The notes beneath the pieces were generated by a model. The model saw only the letters and a program-made list of their open reading frames with translations, searched no databases and was not told the origin of the DNA. A stretch of 64,000 nt of DNA, from the NCBI RefSeq assembly GCF_014698305.1, contig NZ_JACJST010000002.1:62001-126000 (forward strand), written 5' to 3'. Both the position numbers and the translations under genes were made by a program. Below, piece by piece: positions 8,896 through 17,353 of this stretch. Every line of letters begins with the position of its first letter. Position 1 is the first letter of the stretch. Origin of the DNA: Anabaena lutea FACHB-196 (GTDB lineage Bacteria; Cyanobacteriota; Cyanobacteriia; Cyanobacteriales; Nostocaceae).

Positions 8896-10407
8896 TTAAC
8901 GTCTCGAAGAGAAGGTATCATTAAAAGGATTATGCTTGGAAGCCAGACGCGCTCTCCCAGCAGCAGCCCATTCTTGCAGTTTTTGAATTTGCTCCACCGC
9001 AGTTCTTGCCAAAGGTATAATTTGACTAGCAGATTCTAAAACATCATCGGTGGTAAAGTCACGATTTTGGCTAAATCCGATATGCATCGCTTCAATTAAG
9101 GTTTGCTCAATCTCTGCGCCCGAAAAATCAGGGGTTTCGTAAGCTAACCTATCAATGTCATAGCCTTTCAAGTTATGAGGACGCAATCGGGATAAATGGA
9201 CGTTAAAAATGGCTTTTCTCTCTTCTTGGCTGGGTAAACCGACAAAGAAAATTTCATCAAATCGCCCTTTCCGCAACATTTCTGGAGGTAAGGCTTGGAT
9301 ATCGTTAGCGGTACAGACGACAAACACGGGGGATGTTTTTTCGGCTAACCAGGTGATAAATGTTCCAAATACCCGGCTAGTTGTTCCTGCGTCACCTTTA
9401 CTACCCAAACCGGAAAAGGCTTTGTCAATTTCATCAATCCACAAAATACAAGGTGCGAGGGCTTCTGCTACTTGAATCATTTGGCGAGTGCGGGATTCTG
9501 ATTCACCGACTAAACCACCAAATAAACGCCCTACATCTAAGCGTAACAGAGGTAAATGCCAATTATGTGCGATCGCTTTGGCTGTTAAAGATTTACCAGT
9601 TCCCTGAATTCCCACTAACATTAACCCACGGGGGTGCGGTAATCCGTACTGTCGCGCTCGTTCTGTAAATGAACCACCCCGACGAATCAGCCAGTCTTTG
9701 AGATTATCAAGTCCCCCTATATCAGAAATCTGCTCAGTGGCGGGGTAAAAGTCCAGGATTTGGGTTTGGCGGATAGTTTGGCGTTTTTCCTCCAAAACTA
9801 AATCCACGTCCTCTGGTTGTAATTCTCCGTGGGATGCTAAAGCCCTGGCTAAAACTCGGCGTATCCGTTCCATAGATAATCCTTGACAAGAACGCACCAA
9901 GTCATCAAGAAATTTACCAGAAGGTGAGTTACCAGTAGCTTGTAATAATCGTTCTACCTCGGTTTTAATTTCTGGTGCTGCGGGTAAGGGAAACTCAACC
10001 ACCGTCAACACTTCCATTAAATCGTCAGGAATAGCAATACGTGGCGATAATAAAACAATATTTTTCGGTTGGGATTTGAGGAGTCTGGCTAAGTTGCGGA
10101 GTTTACGAGAAATAGCCACATCCTCTAAAAAACGGTGATAATCCCGGAGAATTAAGACTGCTGGGGCGGAAGGGGGTAATTTTTCGATAAATTCCAAAGC
10201 TTGTAAGGGATTACGCTTGCCAAAGCCCACATCATTGGGATTTCCTTGATAACCATCGACAAAATCCCAGGTATATACGGGGCGATTTCCTTGGTTTGTG
10301 GCTTCTTCGCGGATAGCGGCTTCTACCCGTTCTTCTTCGTAGGTGGGGATGTAAATCAGCGGGTAGCGGGCGCGGAGGAGGAGTTTAAATTCGTCGCGGA
10401 AGTTCAT
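8896..10407 (-). CDS. ycf46: Ycf46-type AAA+ ATPase
   Basis: 503 aa. An N-terminal domain (about 1-225) with the family start MNFRDEFKLLLRARYPLIYI and RQTQILDFYP is followed by an AAA+ module. Walker A is GIQGTGKS (about 266), Walker B is CILWIDEIDKAF, and sensor residues lie in VFVVCTANDIQALPPEMLRKGRFDEIFF with the usual arginine finger region. This order and length match the algal chloroplast ycf46 product and its cyanobacterial homologues. In Synechocystis a Ycf46 homologue has been linked to photosynthesis and inorganic carbon use, but the molecular target is not settled. It stands alone and is followed upstream by a palindromic repeat. Confidence 0.87.
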   Translation of the reverse strand: MNFRDEFKLLLRARYPLIYIPTYEEERVEAAIREEATNQGNRPVYTWDFVDGYQGNPNDVGFGKRNPLQALEFIEKLPPSAPAVLILRDYHRFLEDVAISRKLRNLARLLKSQPKNIVLLSPRIAIPDDLMEVLTVVEFPLPAAPEIKTEVERLLQATGNSPSGKFLDDLVRSCQGLSMERIRRVLARALASHGELQPEDVDLVLEEKRQTIRQTQILDFYPATEQISDIGGLDNLKDWLIRRGGSFTERARQYGLPHPRGLMLVGIQGTGKSLTAKAIAHNWHLPLLRLDVGRLFGGLVGESESRTRQMIQVAEALAPCILWIDEIDKAFSGLGSKGDAGTTSRVFGTFITWLAEKTSPVFVVCTANDIQALPPEMLRKGRFDEIFFVGLPSQEERKAIFNVHLSRLRPHNLKGYDIDRLAYETPDFSGAEIEQTLIEAMHIGFSQNRDFTTDDVLESASQIIPLARTAVEQIQKLQEWAAAGRARLASKHNPFNDTFSSRR

Positions 10408-10542
10408 AAGGTAGTTGTTTGGTGATTTGTTATTCTCCTATTTTTAAGGTAATGAACCACGAAGGGGCGAAGGAAGCGAAGGAAGAGTTTTGTTTCACGC
10501 AAAGACGCAAAGGTGCAAAGGCGCAAAGGAGGAGTTTAGTCT
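10408..10542. repeat. Degenerate 'gcaaagacgcaaagg' intergenic repeat
   Basis: Between about 10450 and 10535 short units of the form cgaaggggcgaagg, cgcaaagacgc, aaaggtgcaaaggcgc recur. The same family of units appears around 1890, 23290, 25760, 51770 and 55985, and also inside cobN (about 42566-42600). Confidence 0.7.
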
Positions 10543-10682
10543 TATCCGCCTGGGAATTAATTCCCAGTCTCATAGCGGAAGTCGGTTAAAACCGACTAAA
10601 TAATTATCAAAAATTCAATATTTTCTCAGTCGTCTTTAGACGACTTTTGCTATTAGCCTGAGATTTCAATCTCAGGCGGATA
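10543..10682. repeat. Nested palindromic element with terminal inverted repeats
   Basis: The 140-bp unit begins TATCCGCCTG and ends CAGGCGGATA. Inside lie four perfect or near-perfect hairpins in order: tgggaattaattccca, agtcggttaaaaccgact, agtcgtctttagacgact and ctgagatttcaatctcag. No ORF spans it. It sits exactly between the ycf46 promoter side and the 3' end of the OLD-family gene. It looks like a small mobile palindromic (MITE/REP-like) repeat; as RNA it could also fold and act as a processing or termination site. Confidence 0.75.
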
Positions 10683-10717
10683 TGGGCGATAGTCGATAAT
10701 TATGGTTGTCGGTGCGA

Positions 10718-12703
10718 TCACTCTTCATAATTAAGCATATTTGCAATTTCGTTAGCAAGTCCAGACAAGAAATCAGGTTTTTTTTCAACTAGCCATTTTG
10801 TAAGTTTGTAAGAATGGTTATAAGGTTCTCTTGTTTTATGAAACGTTAATTTTGACCCAGATAATTCTCTGAATAAGTCTGTAAGAAGTTGAGAACCATG
10901 AACTTCAGATAACCACTCTTTTTCTGAATATCCTTTTTCCTGCTTTTTTTTCTCTAGCCATTCTTCAACTTCAACACTTGTAAGATTTATTGGCAATGGT
11001 TCTGGTCGAGATTGATTATCTTCATTGAAAACTGCTGCAATTGCTTCTGAATCGAGTAAATAATTTTCATACATCCGTCGAGACAAAAATTCAACAGGTT
11101 TTCCACTTTGCCTCTGCCACTTATCCTTTTCTTCTTCTGTTCTATTTTCACTATCAAACAGAAAGCCAATTGCAGGAGGAAATAAGTCTGTTCCCCCGCT
11201 CAATTTTTGATAAATATCAAATATAAGACTAGCACGTTTACCTTGAAAGTCAGCAGTATTAATCACACCGAGTATTTTAGTACCTCTCAACTGCTTTTTT
11301 AATACCTTTTCAAGTATTAGTGGAAAACATATCTGTTCAGTTTTTCCCTCTACCCAAAGGATATTATCAGCACCAAAAACATCAGATAATCTAATCCCAA
11401 GTTCATATAAAATTTCTTTTTGCAACTCTATATTTTTTGCATCTATGACTGATGCAGTTGTTTCACAATTTTCATATTGCAGCTTGATAATATTAGAAGG
11501 ATCAGCCGTTGTTATAATTTCTGAGGAATGAGTTGCAATAAAATATTGATGCTGTGGAAATTGTTTAATAGTCTCTATCAGCTTTTTAGCCGCACCTGGA
11601 TGTAAAAACGATTGTGGTTCATCAATAATTAATGTTCTAGGTTCTTCTGAAGAAACTAGAATATATACAATTGCTAAAACTTGGCTAACTCCACTTCCAC
11701 ATGAAGATAGAGGAAGTGATAAATCATCTCTGTTAAGTTCTTCGGTAATCCATACTCTAATTTCAACCTCTGAATTATCTCCCATTACTACAGAAATATA
11801 CTTTATTTCCTCTAAAATGCTTGAAACTATTTTATTAAACTGCGAGAAAGTCCCTGGTTTTTTACCCGGCAATATAGATAATACTTCAGCAAGATTAGAA
11901 GCATCTGATTTTAGTTGATCATTATTTTCAGACTTGCAAATACCAATATTTAGACGTTCAGATTTAAATCTATAACTACGGCTTACAAAAATGTCAAATA
12001 ATTTCTTGCCTATGCTGTCCTCAATTGTTCCTTTATAATTAGAAAATTCTCCTTCTAATCCATGATCATATTCATTATATTCAATAGTTTCAAGTTTCAA
12101 GTTTCCATTATCATCATAATTAAGTTTGTAAAATGTTCCGCTATCAAAATTAAAAGTTGTTTCATAAGAATCAAAATTAAGTAATTTAATAAGACTTGTT
12201 GTCTCTAATTGTTTAGAGCTATTTAAAGTTAAATTTAATTTACAAGGATCTGAGTTTTTTAGAAAATCTTGAAATTTTTTAAATGCTTCCTTTGTTTTGT
12301 CATTAAAAAATTCTACTTGCGTTAATGGTTCTCCTGGCGAAGTTGCACAATGATATTCATAATCATCATAGTATAGTTGAGGAATACCAATATGAGTATT
12401 AGAATAAATCTCCTTAATAAAATTTTGCAATTCCTCTTTTTCTATACATAAAGTAATTTCTATCCTCGATTTGTCTTTTATCCTAGAACTCTTATTTGGT
12501 AATCTCTTTATTCTACGAGGATGATTTTCAAAATCCAGAATTCTATGCGGCTGATTTTCAAAATCCAGAGTCAGCACCTCAAGTAAAGATGTTTTACCCG
12601 CATTATTTCGTCCAACAATAATATTGACACCTGGTGAAAATTCCATTACCCCAGAGTCGAAATAAGATTTATAATTAAATACTCGCAGCTTCTTGATATA
12701 CAT
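10718..12703 (-). CDS. OLD-family ATPase/TOPRIM nuclease
   Basis: 661 aa. The N-terminal ABC-type ATPase has Walker A GRNNAGKTS (residues 31-39), a signature-like LSSCGSGVSQVLAIVYIL and Walker B RTLIIDEPQSFLHPG, plus the family THSSEII segment. The C-terminal TOPRIM domain has ILWVEGKTEQICFPLIL (acidic Glu) and GFLFDSENRTEEEKD (acidic Asp). This arrangement is that of OLD (overcoming lysogenization defect) nucleases, many of which act in phage defence. No UvrD-like GajB partner is adjacent, so this is a solitary (class 1-like) OLD rather than Gabija. Its very AT-rich codons differ from ycf46. A ten-residue tandem repeat (LDFENQPHRI / LDFENHPRRI) lies just after the Walker A helix. Confidence 0.87.
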   Translation of the reverse strand: MYIKKLRVFNYKSYFDSGVMEFSPGVNIIVGRNNAGKTSLLEVLTLDFENQPHRILDFENHPRRIKRLPNKSSRIKDKSRIEITLCIEKEELQNFIKEIYSNTHIGIPQLYYDDYEYHCATSPGEPLTQVEFFNDKTKEAFKKFQDFLKNSDPCKLNLTLNSSKQLETTSLIKLLNFDSYETTFNFDSGTFYKLNYDDNGNLKLETIEYNEYDHGLEGEFSNYKGTIEDSIGKKLFDIFVSRSYRFKSERLNIGICKSENNDQLKSDASNLAEVLSILPGKKPGTFSQFNKIVSSILEEIKYISVVMGDNSEVEIRVWITEELNRDDLSLPLSSCGSGVSQVLAIVYILVSSEEPRTLIIDEPQSFLHPGAAKKLIETIKQFPQHQYFIATHSSEIITTADPSNIIKLQYENCETTASVIDAKNIELQKEILYELGIRLSDVFGADNILWVEGKTEQICFPLILEKVLKKQLRGTKILGVINTADFQGKRASLIFDIYQKLSGGTDLFPPAIGFLFDSENRTEEEKDKWQRQSGKPVEFLSRRMYENYLLDSEAIAAVFNEDNQSRPEPLPINLTSVEVEEWLEKKKQEKGYSEKEWLSEVHGSQLLTDLFRELSGSKLTFHKTREPYNHSYKLTKWLVEKKPDFLSGLANEIANMLNYEE

Positions 12704-12887
12704 CTTGTGTCGTTTATTTACTCAGTTAATTATATTATTGGCGATTTCACTTAATTTGCCAAGTAAAATTAAATAAAGTCAGTATAGTGGTGTGTTAGAC
12801 ACTCAACAGATGTTAATGACGAATAGAGTTAGCCTAGCTTACCGTAGATATCGCTGATATTAAAGATGCTAAAAAGGAGATAAAATA

Positions 12888-13100
12888 ATGACATCAGGAC
12901 ATTTAGCAATTGTTAAAAATGGGAAAATAGAATTAGTAGATCCCATATCTATTCCAGAAGGAACAAAAGTATTTATTATTCCTATTGTTTTAGAAACCGA
13001 TACAAAAGAAAGAGAAGATTGGAAAAATTTTTCTTTAAATAACTTAAATCAATGTTATGCAGAAAATGAACCAGAATATACTCTAGAATCAGTTAAATAA
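12888..13100 (+). CDS. Small antitoxin-like protein, orphan
   Basis: 70 aa, with a strong ribosome binding site (AAGGAG, 8 bases before the ATG). The N-terminus (HLAIVKNGKIELVDPISIPEGTKVFIIPI) has the short beta pattern of AbrB/MazE-like cyanobacterial antitoxins (xGxIxL...PxxLPEGTxV). The C-terminus is a charged tail (EPEYTLESVK) that in related proteins binds a toxin. No toxin ORF follows in the next 115 bp, so it is an orphan or the remaining half of a module. It is divergent from the OLD-family gene. Function is inferred from the pattern alone. Confidence 0.6.
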   Translation: MTSGHLAIVKNGKIELVDPISIPEGTKVFIIPIVLETDTKEREDWKNFSLNNLNQCYAENEPEYTLESVK

Positions 13101-13215
13101 TAAATATTTTAATCCAGACAATAATAACCTATAAAAATAGCGAATATACAGGTTAGAAATGAGGATTAATCCAGCATTTCAAACCCTTTTCGCCTCGCAA
13201 CTTTCTATCAAATGA

Positions 13216-13722
13216 CTATTCTGGAAGTTGCTTTTTCAAGCTTTGTAAAGAAGCCCAACGACTATCAACAATCTCCTCAGAACTAGCAGCCACAGCATCT
13301 ACAATACCTGGACAATTGCGATCGCACAACTGACGCTGAGGAATTGCTAAACACATCTGCTCATACAGCCATTCTGTGGGGTAAAAATGACCATCAGGTG
13401 ATAGAGTTTCCACTAAATCTTCTACAGCTACTTCCATCTCTAAAGGCAAGTGTTCCGTTTGATTAGCATTTTTCTCTAACCAAATTATTTCTTTAGTATT
13501 AACAGCCAAACGTTGATTATATTGCTGCAAGCAGCGGTTACAGGTACAAGTAATAATTGCTTCTGCCTGACCGGAAACTTCTAAGTAAGTACCTAGATGT
13601 TGCACACGGATAGTGCCACGCACCGGGGTTAAAGTTTCCAAACCAGGCAGAGACTCATTAACTTGAATTTCCTCTGTTCGCTCCGGGGCTTTAGTTAGCT
13701 GCGGAATAAAAATAGCGTCCAT
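13216..13722 (-). CDS. DUF177 (YceD-type) protein
   Basis: 168 aa. It contains GTIRVQHLGTYLEVSGQAEAI followed by CTCNRCLQQYNQRL, the cysteine pair (CxxC) typical of DUF177, and a second acidic region (EVAVEDLVETLSPDG) with later cysteines (CDRNCPG). In many bacteria YceD lies next to rpmF and is linked to 23S rRNA accumulation; in plants and cyanobacteria DUF177 proteins are needed for normal 23S rRNA processing. Here rpmF is not adjacent. It lies 73 bp downstream of jag at the end of the rpmH-rnpA-yidC block. Confidence 0.85.
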   Translation of the reverse strand: MDAIFIPQLTKAPERTEEIQVNESLPGLETLTPVRGTIRVQHLGTYLEVSGQAEAIITCTCNRCLQQYNQRLAVNTKEIIWLEKNANQTEHLPLEMEVAVEDLVETLSPDGHFYPTEWLYEQMCLAIPQRQLCDRNCPGIVDAVAASSEEIVDSRWASLQSLKKQLPE

Positions 13723-13795
13723 AGGACTTGTGAGACATCCTCACGAAAAAGTAGGGTTGATGATCAGCAATTGTGCTGATACTACATCTCTGATT

Positions 13796-14335
13796 TTAGC
13801 TCTCATAGCCCGGATCTGTTGGTGATTCCGTCGCCGGACGAACAACCAACAGCCGATGAGGTTCTTTACCCCGACTAAAGGTTTCTAAATCAGGAAAATC
13901 CTGGAAAAACGTGTGAATTTGTCGCCGTTCAGCCGAACTAAGCGATTTAATTTCCACTTCTTTACCAGTCAAGCGTACCTCTTGGGCTGCCGCTTCAGCT
14001 AAAGTGCGAATTTCCGCTTCTCGTCTGACACGATAGCCATTCAACTCTATGGTATAAGATGCTTGCTGCTCCTCTGGTTGGTTCAAGTTGAGAACCGAAT
14101 TTGCTAAATACTGAATCGCATCTAACACAGAACCATCAGCACCAATTAAAATTCTAATTTGTTCTGACATCAAGCTGGTTTGATCAATTGTCAACCAATA
14201 GCTATCAGTTTGCGGAGACTCTGCGTCTAACAACGAAGCAGTTTCTAAATTACACTTGACTTCGGTAGATATATTAGTGAAATGCAGCAGTGTTTTTAAC
14301 CACTGCTCACCCCGCTGCATGGGAATATTAGTCAT
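13796..14335 (-). CDS. jag: Jag/KhpB-type RNA-binding protein (KH-R3H)
   Basis: 179 aa. A KH-like central domain (IRILIGADGSVLDAIQYLANSVLN, about 70-110) is followed by an R3H domain (LTGKEVEIKSLSSAERRQIHTFF, about 125-160, and SRGKEPHRLLVV). The classic Jag N-terminal domain is reduced here, as is usual in cyanobacteria. Jag/KhpB binds RNA and is encoded next to yidC in most bacteria. Its start lies 2 bp after the yidC stop, so the two are probably cotranscribed and translationally linked. Confidence 0.88.
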   Translation of the reverse strand: MTNIPMQRGEQWLKTLLHFTNISTEVKCNLETASLLDAESPQTDSYWLTIDQTSLMSEQIRILIGADGSVLDAIQYLANSVLNLNQPEEQQASYTIELNGYRVRREAEIRTLAEAAAQEVRLTGKEVEIKSLSSAERRQIHTFFQDFPDLETFSRGKEPHRLLVVRPATESPTDPGYES

Positions 14336-14337
14336 GA

Positions 14338-15489
14338 TCAGCCTGTAGCTTTTTTCTTAGAACTTTTTGGTTCAAACGGCAATTTCTTGGGTTCGGCGCT
14401 GGCTGCTTCTTTTTCTTTCTCTTGTATTTCCACCAGCTTTTGTAATTCTTCTGGTAGTGGTTCGCGGGAAAGAATGTAAGTTTGCAGAGTTTGGAAAACG
14501 TTACCAATCACCATATACATAAGCACACCAGCTGGCAGGGGGAAGAACAAAAACATCCCAGAAAAAATAACTGGTGTGATTTTATTCACTGTATCCTGTT
14601 GTGGGTTGCCACCGCTGGAATTCTGCCCAGAAAGCAATTGGCTAACGTAAAGACTGATACCAAAGAAGACAATCATCGCCACAATATCCCAGTGGATTGT
14701 TCCATCTGGATCTTGTGCGCCTACCCTACCTAAAGCATCAATAAACAGAAATCCTTTGTCTGCGGCCAGTCCAGGGATAGAGCCTTGAATTGTCACTTCT
14801 CCCGGCTGTAAGGCTTCTACATTACCTTCTGCATCAATTTTAACTCGATCTTCCCCTTTGATGATTTTCCATTCAGGGGTCAATTTAGTTTCTGGATGTT
14901 CTGCTAAGAGCAAATCAAATGGTTTGCCCTCCATTGTCTGATATTGGATCTTGGTCTTTTCTCCTACCGCCAACTTGTTGCCACCAGGTAAAATCGCAGT
15001 GATTTTTGTGTGTTCCCCATCGGCAATGTAGATGTTTTGTGGGGCAGTGGCAAAGGCTTGGGGTTGAATGCGTTCAATTTGTTCAGAGGGAAAGACTTCT
15101 AGGTTAACTGAGTAGTTAACACCAGCAAAAGGCGAACCCCGTAAAGTCGCAAACAGTGCTAGTAGTACTGGCATCTGTAGCAGCAGAGGCAAGCAGCCTG
15201 CTAATGGGTTGCCAAATTCTTTTTGGACATTAACCATTTCCTCCTGCTGCTTTTGCGGATCATCCTTATAGCGCTCTTTGATTTCCGCCATCCGCTTTTG
15301 CATGACAGGCTGGACAACCCGCATTCGTCGCATACTGCGAATGGAGCCAGCACTCAGGGGATAGAGCGCAAAGCGGATTATCAATGTCAAGGCAACGATC
15401 GCTAATCCATAGCTGGGGAAAAAACCATAGAAAAAGTCTATGATTGGCAGCATCACGTTGTTCGAGAGAAACCCGATACCAAAATCCAT
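14338..15489 (-). CDS. yidC: YidC/Oxa1/Alb3-family membrane protein insertase
   Basis: 383 aa. The insertase core has the expected order: first helix ([34 protein letters not shown]), a charged cytoplasmic loop ([22 protein letters not shown]), and helices around [39 protein letters not shown] and [28 protein letters not shown] soluble insert of about 130 residues sits between the second and third core helices, as in cyanobacterial YidC. The C-terminus is Lys-rich ([10 protein letters not shown]). It inserts plasma and thylakoid membrane proteins, with or without Sec. It is part of the rpmH-rnpA-PH-yidC-jag order. Confidence 0.95.
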   Translation of the reverse strand: MDFGIGFLSNNVMLPIIDFFYGFFPSYGLAIVALTLIIRFALYPLSAGSIRSMRRMRVVQPVMQKRMAEIKERYKDDPQKQQEEMVNVQKEFGNPLAGCLPLLLQMPVLLALFATLRGSPFAGVNYSVNLEVFPSEQIERIQPQAFATAPQNIYIADGEHTKITAILPGGNKLAVGEKTKIQYQTMEGKPFDLLLAEHPETKLTPEWKIIKGEDRVKIDAEGNVEALQPGEVTIQGSIPGLAADKGFLFIDALGRVGAQDPDGTIHWDIVAMIVFFGISLYVSQLLSGQNSSGGNPQQDTVNKITPVIFSGMFLFFPLPAGVLMYMVIGNVFQTLQTYILSREPLPEELQKLVEIQEKEKEAASAEPKKLPFEPKSSKKKATG

Positions 15490-15715
15490 TATTCTGAATT
15501 CAACCTGAGGTACTGTAAACTGAACTGAATCTAATTTATCTAAATCGTGATTTAGGCGCGACTATCACAAGCTACGGATAGCCGCACATGATTTGAAAAA
15601 AAGAATTCTAAATGAGAGTAATGAGTGCTGATTCAGTAAGTAGTGAAAGTGTAAAACAGCCGCATAAGAGAAAGCTTTTAACTTATCACTCATCACTGAA
15701 AGCTCAGAACTTTTA
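15490..15715. other. Spacer between the PH-domain gene and yidC
   Basis: 226 bp. A degenerate 'gagtaatgagtgctgattcagtaagtag' type tract lies at 15612-15645. No conserved gene seen; a yidC promoter may lie here. Confidence 0.4.
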
Positions 15716-16102
15716 CTAATTGGCACTGCTATATTCGGGATTTTTAGCAGTGATTCTTTCGTTAATGTAGTCATAGACTTCCATAAACTTGGGAACAGCC
15801 CGCATTTCCAACCGACTTCCATTTTTGAGGGTAAGTACCATATCTCCCCACAGGCCAATGCCACGAGGGACTTTCACCACTTTGACAATTTCTGAATAGA
15901 TTACGTCAGTGCGATCGCCTCCCATCCAACCACCAATCACAGAAATTCGCCGATCGGTGATGCGGAAGCGCAGCCACAATGCCCTCACGATAGCCCCAAC
16001 CGTCAATGGTATACCAATGAGGGTTAGCCCTATGAGCAGGTTGAGAATTAAATCGCCTATATGGGGACCACCCTCATAATAAATTTCTTCACGAATGCCC
16101 AT
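15716..16102 (-). CDS. PH-domain (bPH2/DUF304-like) membrane-associated protein
   Basis: 128 aa. An N-terminal hydrophobic stretch (IGDLILNLLIGLTLIGIPLTVGAIVRAL, about 14-42) is followed by a bacterial PH fold (FRITDRRISVIGGWMGGDRTDVIYSEIVKVVKVPRG and DMVLTLKNGSRLEMRAVPKF). It sits between rnpA and yidC in this and many other cyanobacterial genomes, so a role near membrane biogenesis is plausible but not known. Its first 14 bases overlap the end of rnpA, so translation is likely coupled. Confidence 0.8.
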   Translation of the reverse strand: MGIREEIYYEGGPHIGDLILNLLIGLTLIGIPLTVGAIVRALWLRFRITDRRISVIGGWMGGDRTDVIYSEIVKVVKVPRGIGLWGDMVLTLKNGSRLEMRAVPKFMEVYDYINERITAKNPEYSSAN

Positions 16103-16511
16103 GAAAGACCTCAGCTTTTGCCAACAACTGCTCTAATTCTTGCAGAAATTGTTGGCTTACGCACTCAGATTCTGCTGTTGTTGGCTTAACAATTAGCACT
16201 AACCGCCATCCTGGGGATAATCTAGGCAACAATTTATACAAAGCTGCTGTAATTTGCCGCTTAATTCGGTTGCGAATTACTGCTCGTTTACTAACTTTGG
16301 TGCTAATGGAAATTCCAATTTGCGTGCTGGCTAAACTTTCACAGCCAGTTGGTTGTGGAGTTTTGGGGGCAGTATCCAAAGAAGGCTCTTTTGAACGCGA
16401 CGGACTTAAGGCTCTCAACGTAAAATGAGAACTATGTCGCCGAATTCCTTCTCGGAAAACTGCCTGGAAATCCTTGCGGGATTTTAATCTATGTGCTTTG
16501 GGTAAAGGCAC
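16089..16511 (-). CDS. rnpA: Ribonuclease P protein component
   Basis: 140 aa. It begins LPKAHRLKSRKDFQAVFREG and has the central basic RNR motif in ISTKVSKRAVIRNRIKRQI, the region that contacts RNase P RNA. A stretch of about 25 residues in the middle (RSKEPSLDTAPKTPQPTGCESL) is longer than in E. coli RnpA. RnpA helps the RNase P RNA cut the 5' leader off precursor tRNAs. It starts 25 bp after rpmH and overlaps the PH-domain gene by 14 bp. Confidence 0.95.
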   Translation of the reverse strand: MPLPKAHRLKSRKDFQAVFREGIRRHSSHFTLRALSPSRSKEPSLDTAPKTPQPTGCESLASTQIGISISTKVSKRAVIRNRIKRQITAALYKLLPRLSPGWRLVLIVKPTTAESECVSQQFLQELEQLLAKAEVFHGHS

Positions 16512-16536
16512 AGTTGCTCTGTTTGCTAAATTTACC

Positions 16537-16671
16537 CTAAACGCTCAGACGATGACGACCTTTTTTTCTTCTAGCGCTGATCACGTTTCTGCCATCTGGT
16601 GTCCGCATTCTGGCGCGAAATCCAGAGGTTCTCTTTCTCTTACGGCAAGTGCCGCCCAGGGTTCTTTGCAT
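16537..16671 (-). CDS. rpmH: 50S ribosomal protein L34
   Basis: 44 aa, read directly from the minus strand: [19 protein letters not shown]... ending KKGRHRLSV. The Arg/Lys-rich composition, the [15 protein letters not shown] core and the length are those of bL34. A purine-rich GAGAAAGGT lies before the ATG as a ribosome binding site. It is first in the rpmH-rnpA block, 25 bp from rnpA, the order found across bacteria. Confidence 0.97.
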   Translation of the reverse strand: MQRTLGGTCRKRKRTSGFRARMRTPDGRNVISARRKKGRHRLSV

Positions 16672-16840
16672 ACCTTTCTCCTCTTAGACGATTTTTATAA
16701 AAAGTCACAATCTGCAATATTACCACTTTACAGGCAATATAAACATATTTCTGGATGGAGTTTCTGGGGATTGGGAATTGGGAATTGGGGAAAATATTTA
16801 TTTTCCTCTTACCTTCTATTCCCTATTCACTATTCCCTTC

Positions 16841-17353
16841 TTAAGAAATGCTGATAATCCAAGTTCCAAGGCGACGCAATAGTGGTACATCACCAGGGGA
16901 AAGAACTTGACAGTTGAAATAGTAAATTCCCCCAAAGGCTGGATTTTGGACGTTGGATAAGACTAACTCAACAGCGCTACCGGCTGGGACTGGTTCTTCG
17001 GGAAATATCTCCAACACCCGGCCTTCCTTGTCCCATTTCACTTCCGACAGGGGAACTTTTTTACCTCTAACTCTGACTTCAACCTTTTTGGGATCAAAAG
17101 TTCCTTTGTAATAATTTGGGTAGGTAATGGCAAATTGGGCAACTGCCAATTTCATTTTTTGGGCTGGGACTCTGAGTATATAACGATCTGTGCTATTGGT
17201 TTGTCCGCCAAAATCTAACCGAAACGGCAGTTGATTTTCGCTTTTGACACCGCTAAACAGTGTCAAACCAGGTAGGCTCTGCGCCCAAGTCGTAGCTGAA
17301 AAACTAGTCAACAAACAGCTAGTTACAGCTAAGGCAGAAAATACGCGTTTCAT
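16841..17353 (-). CDS. Exported DUF2808 protein
   Basis: 170 aa from the ATG at 17353, which has a GGAAG ribosome binding site about 9 bases before it and gives a clean signal peptide (MKRVFSALAVTSCLLTSFSA...TWAQ). An upstream ATG at 17401 would add 16 residues and spoil the leader. The body contains YILRVPAQKMKLAVAQFAIT, VEVRVRGKKVPLSEVKWD and VQNPAFGGIYYFNCQVLSPG, typical of the cyanobacterial DUF2808 family. Members are small periplasmic or outer proteins without known activity. Monocistronic. Confidence 0.8.
   Translation of the reverse strand: MKRVFSALAVTSCLLTSFSATTWAQSLPGLTLFSGVKSENQLPFRLDFGGQTNSTDRYILRVPAQKMKLAVAQFAITYPNYYKGTFDPKKVEVRVRGKKVPLSEVKWDKEGRVLEIFPEEPVPAGSAVELVLSNVQNPAFGGIYYFNCQVLSPGDVPLLRRLGTWIISIS

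Noticed and set aside
10718-12703. Gabija (GajA with GajB helicase)
   Set aside because: No UvrD-like gene lies next to either OLD-like gene; the PcrA at 56028 is the housekeeping type and distant.
15565-15864. 99-codon minus-strand frame partly overlapping the PH-domain gene
   Set aside because: It is an alternative frame of the PH-domain gene plus a repeat tract; the PH frame has clear domain content.
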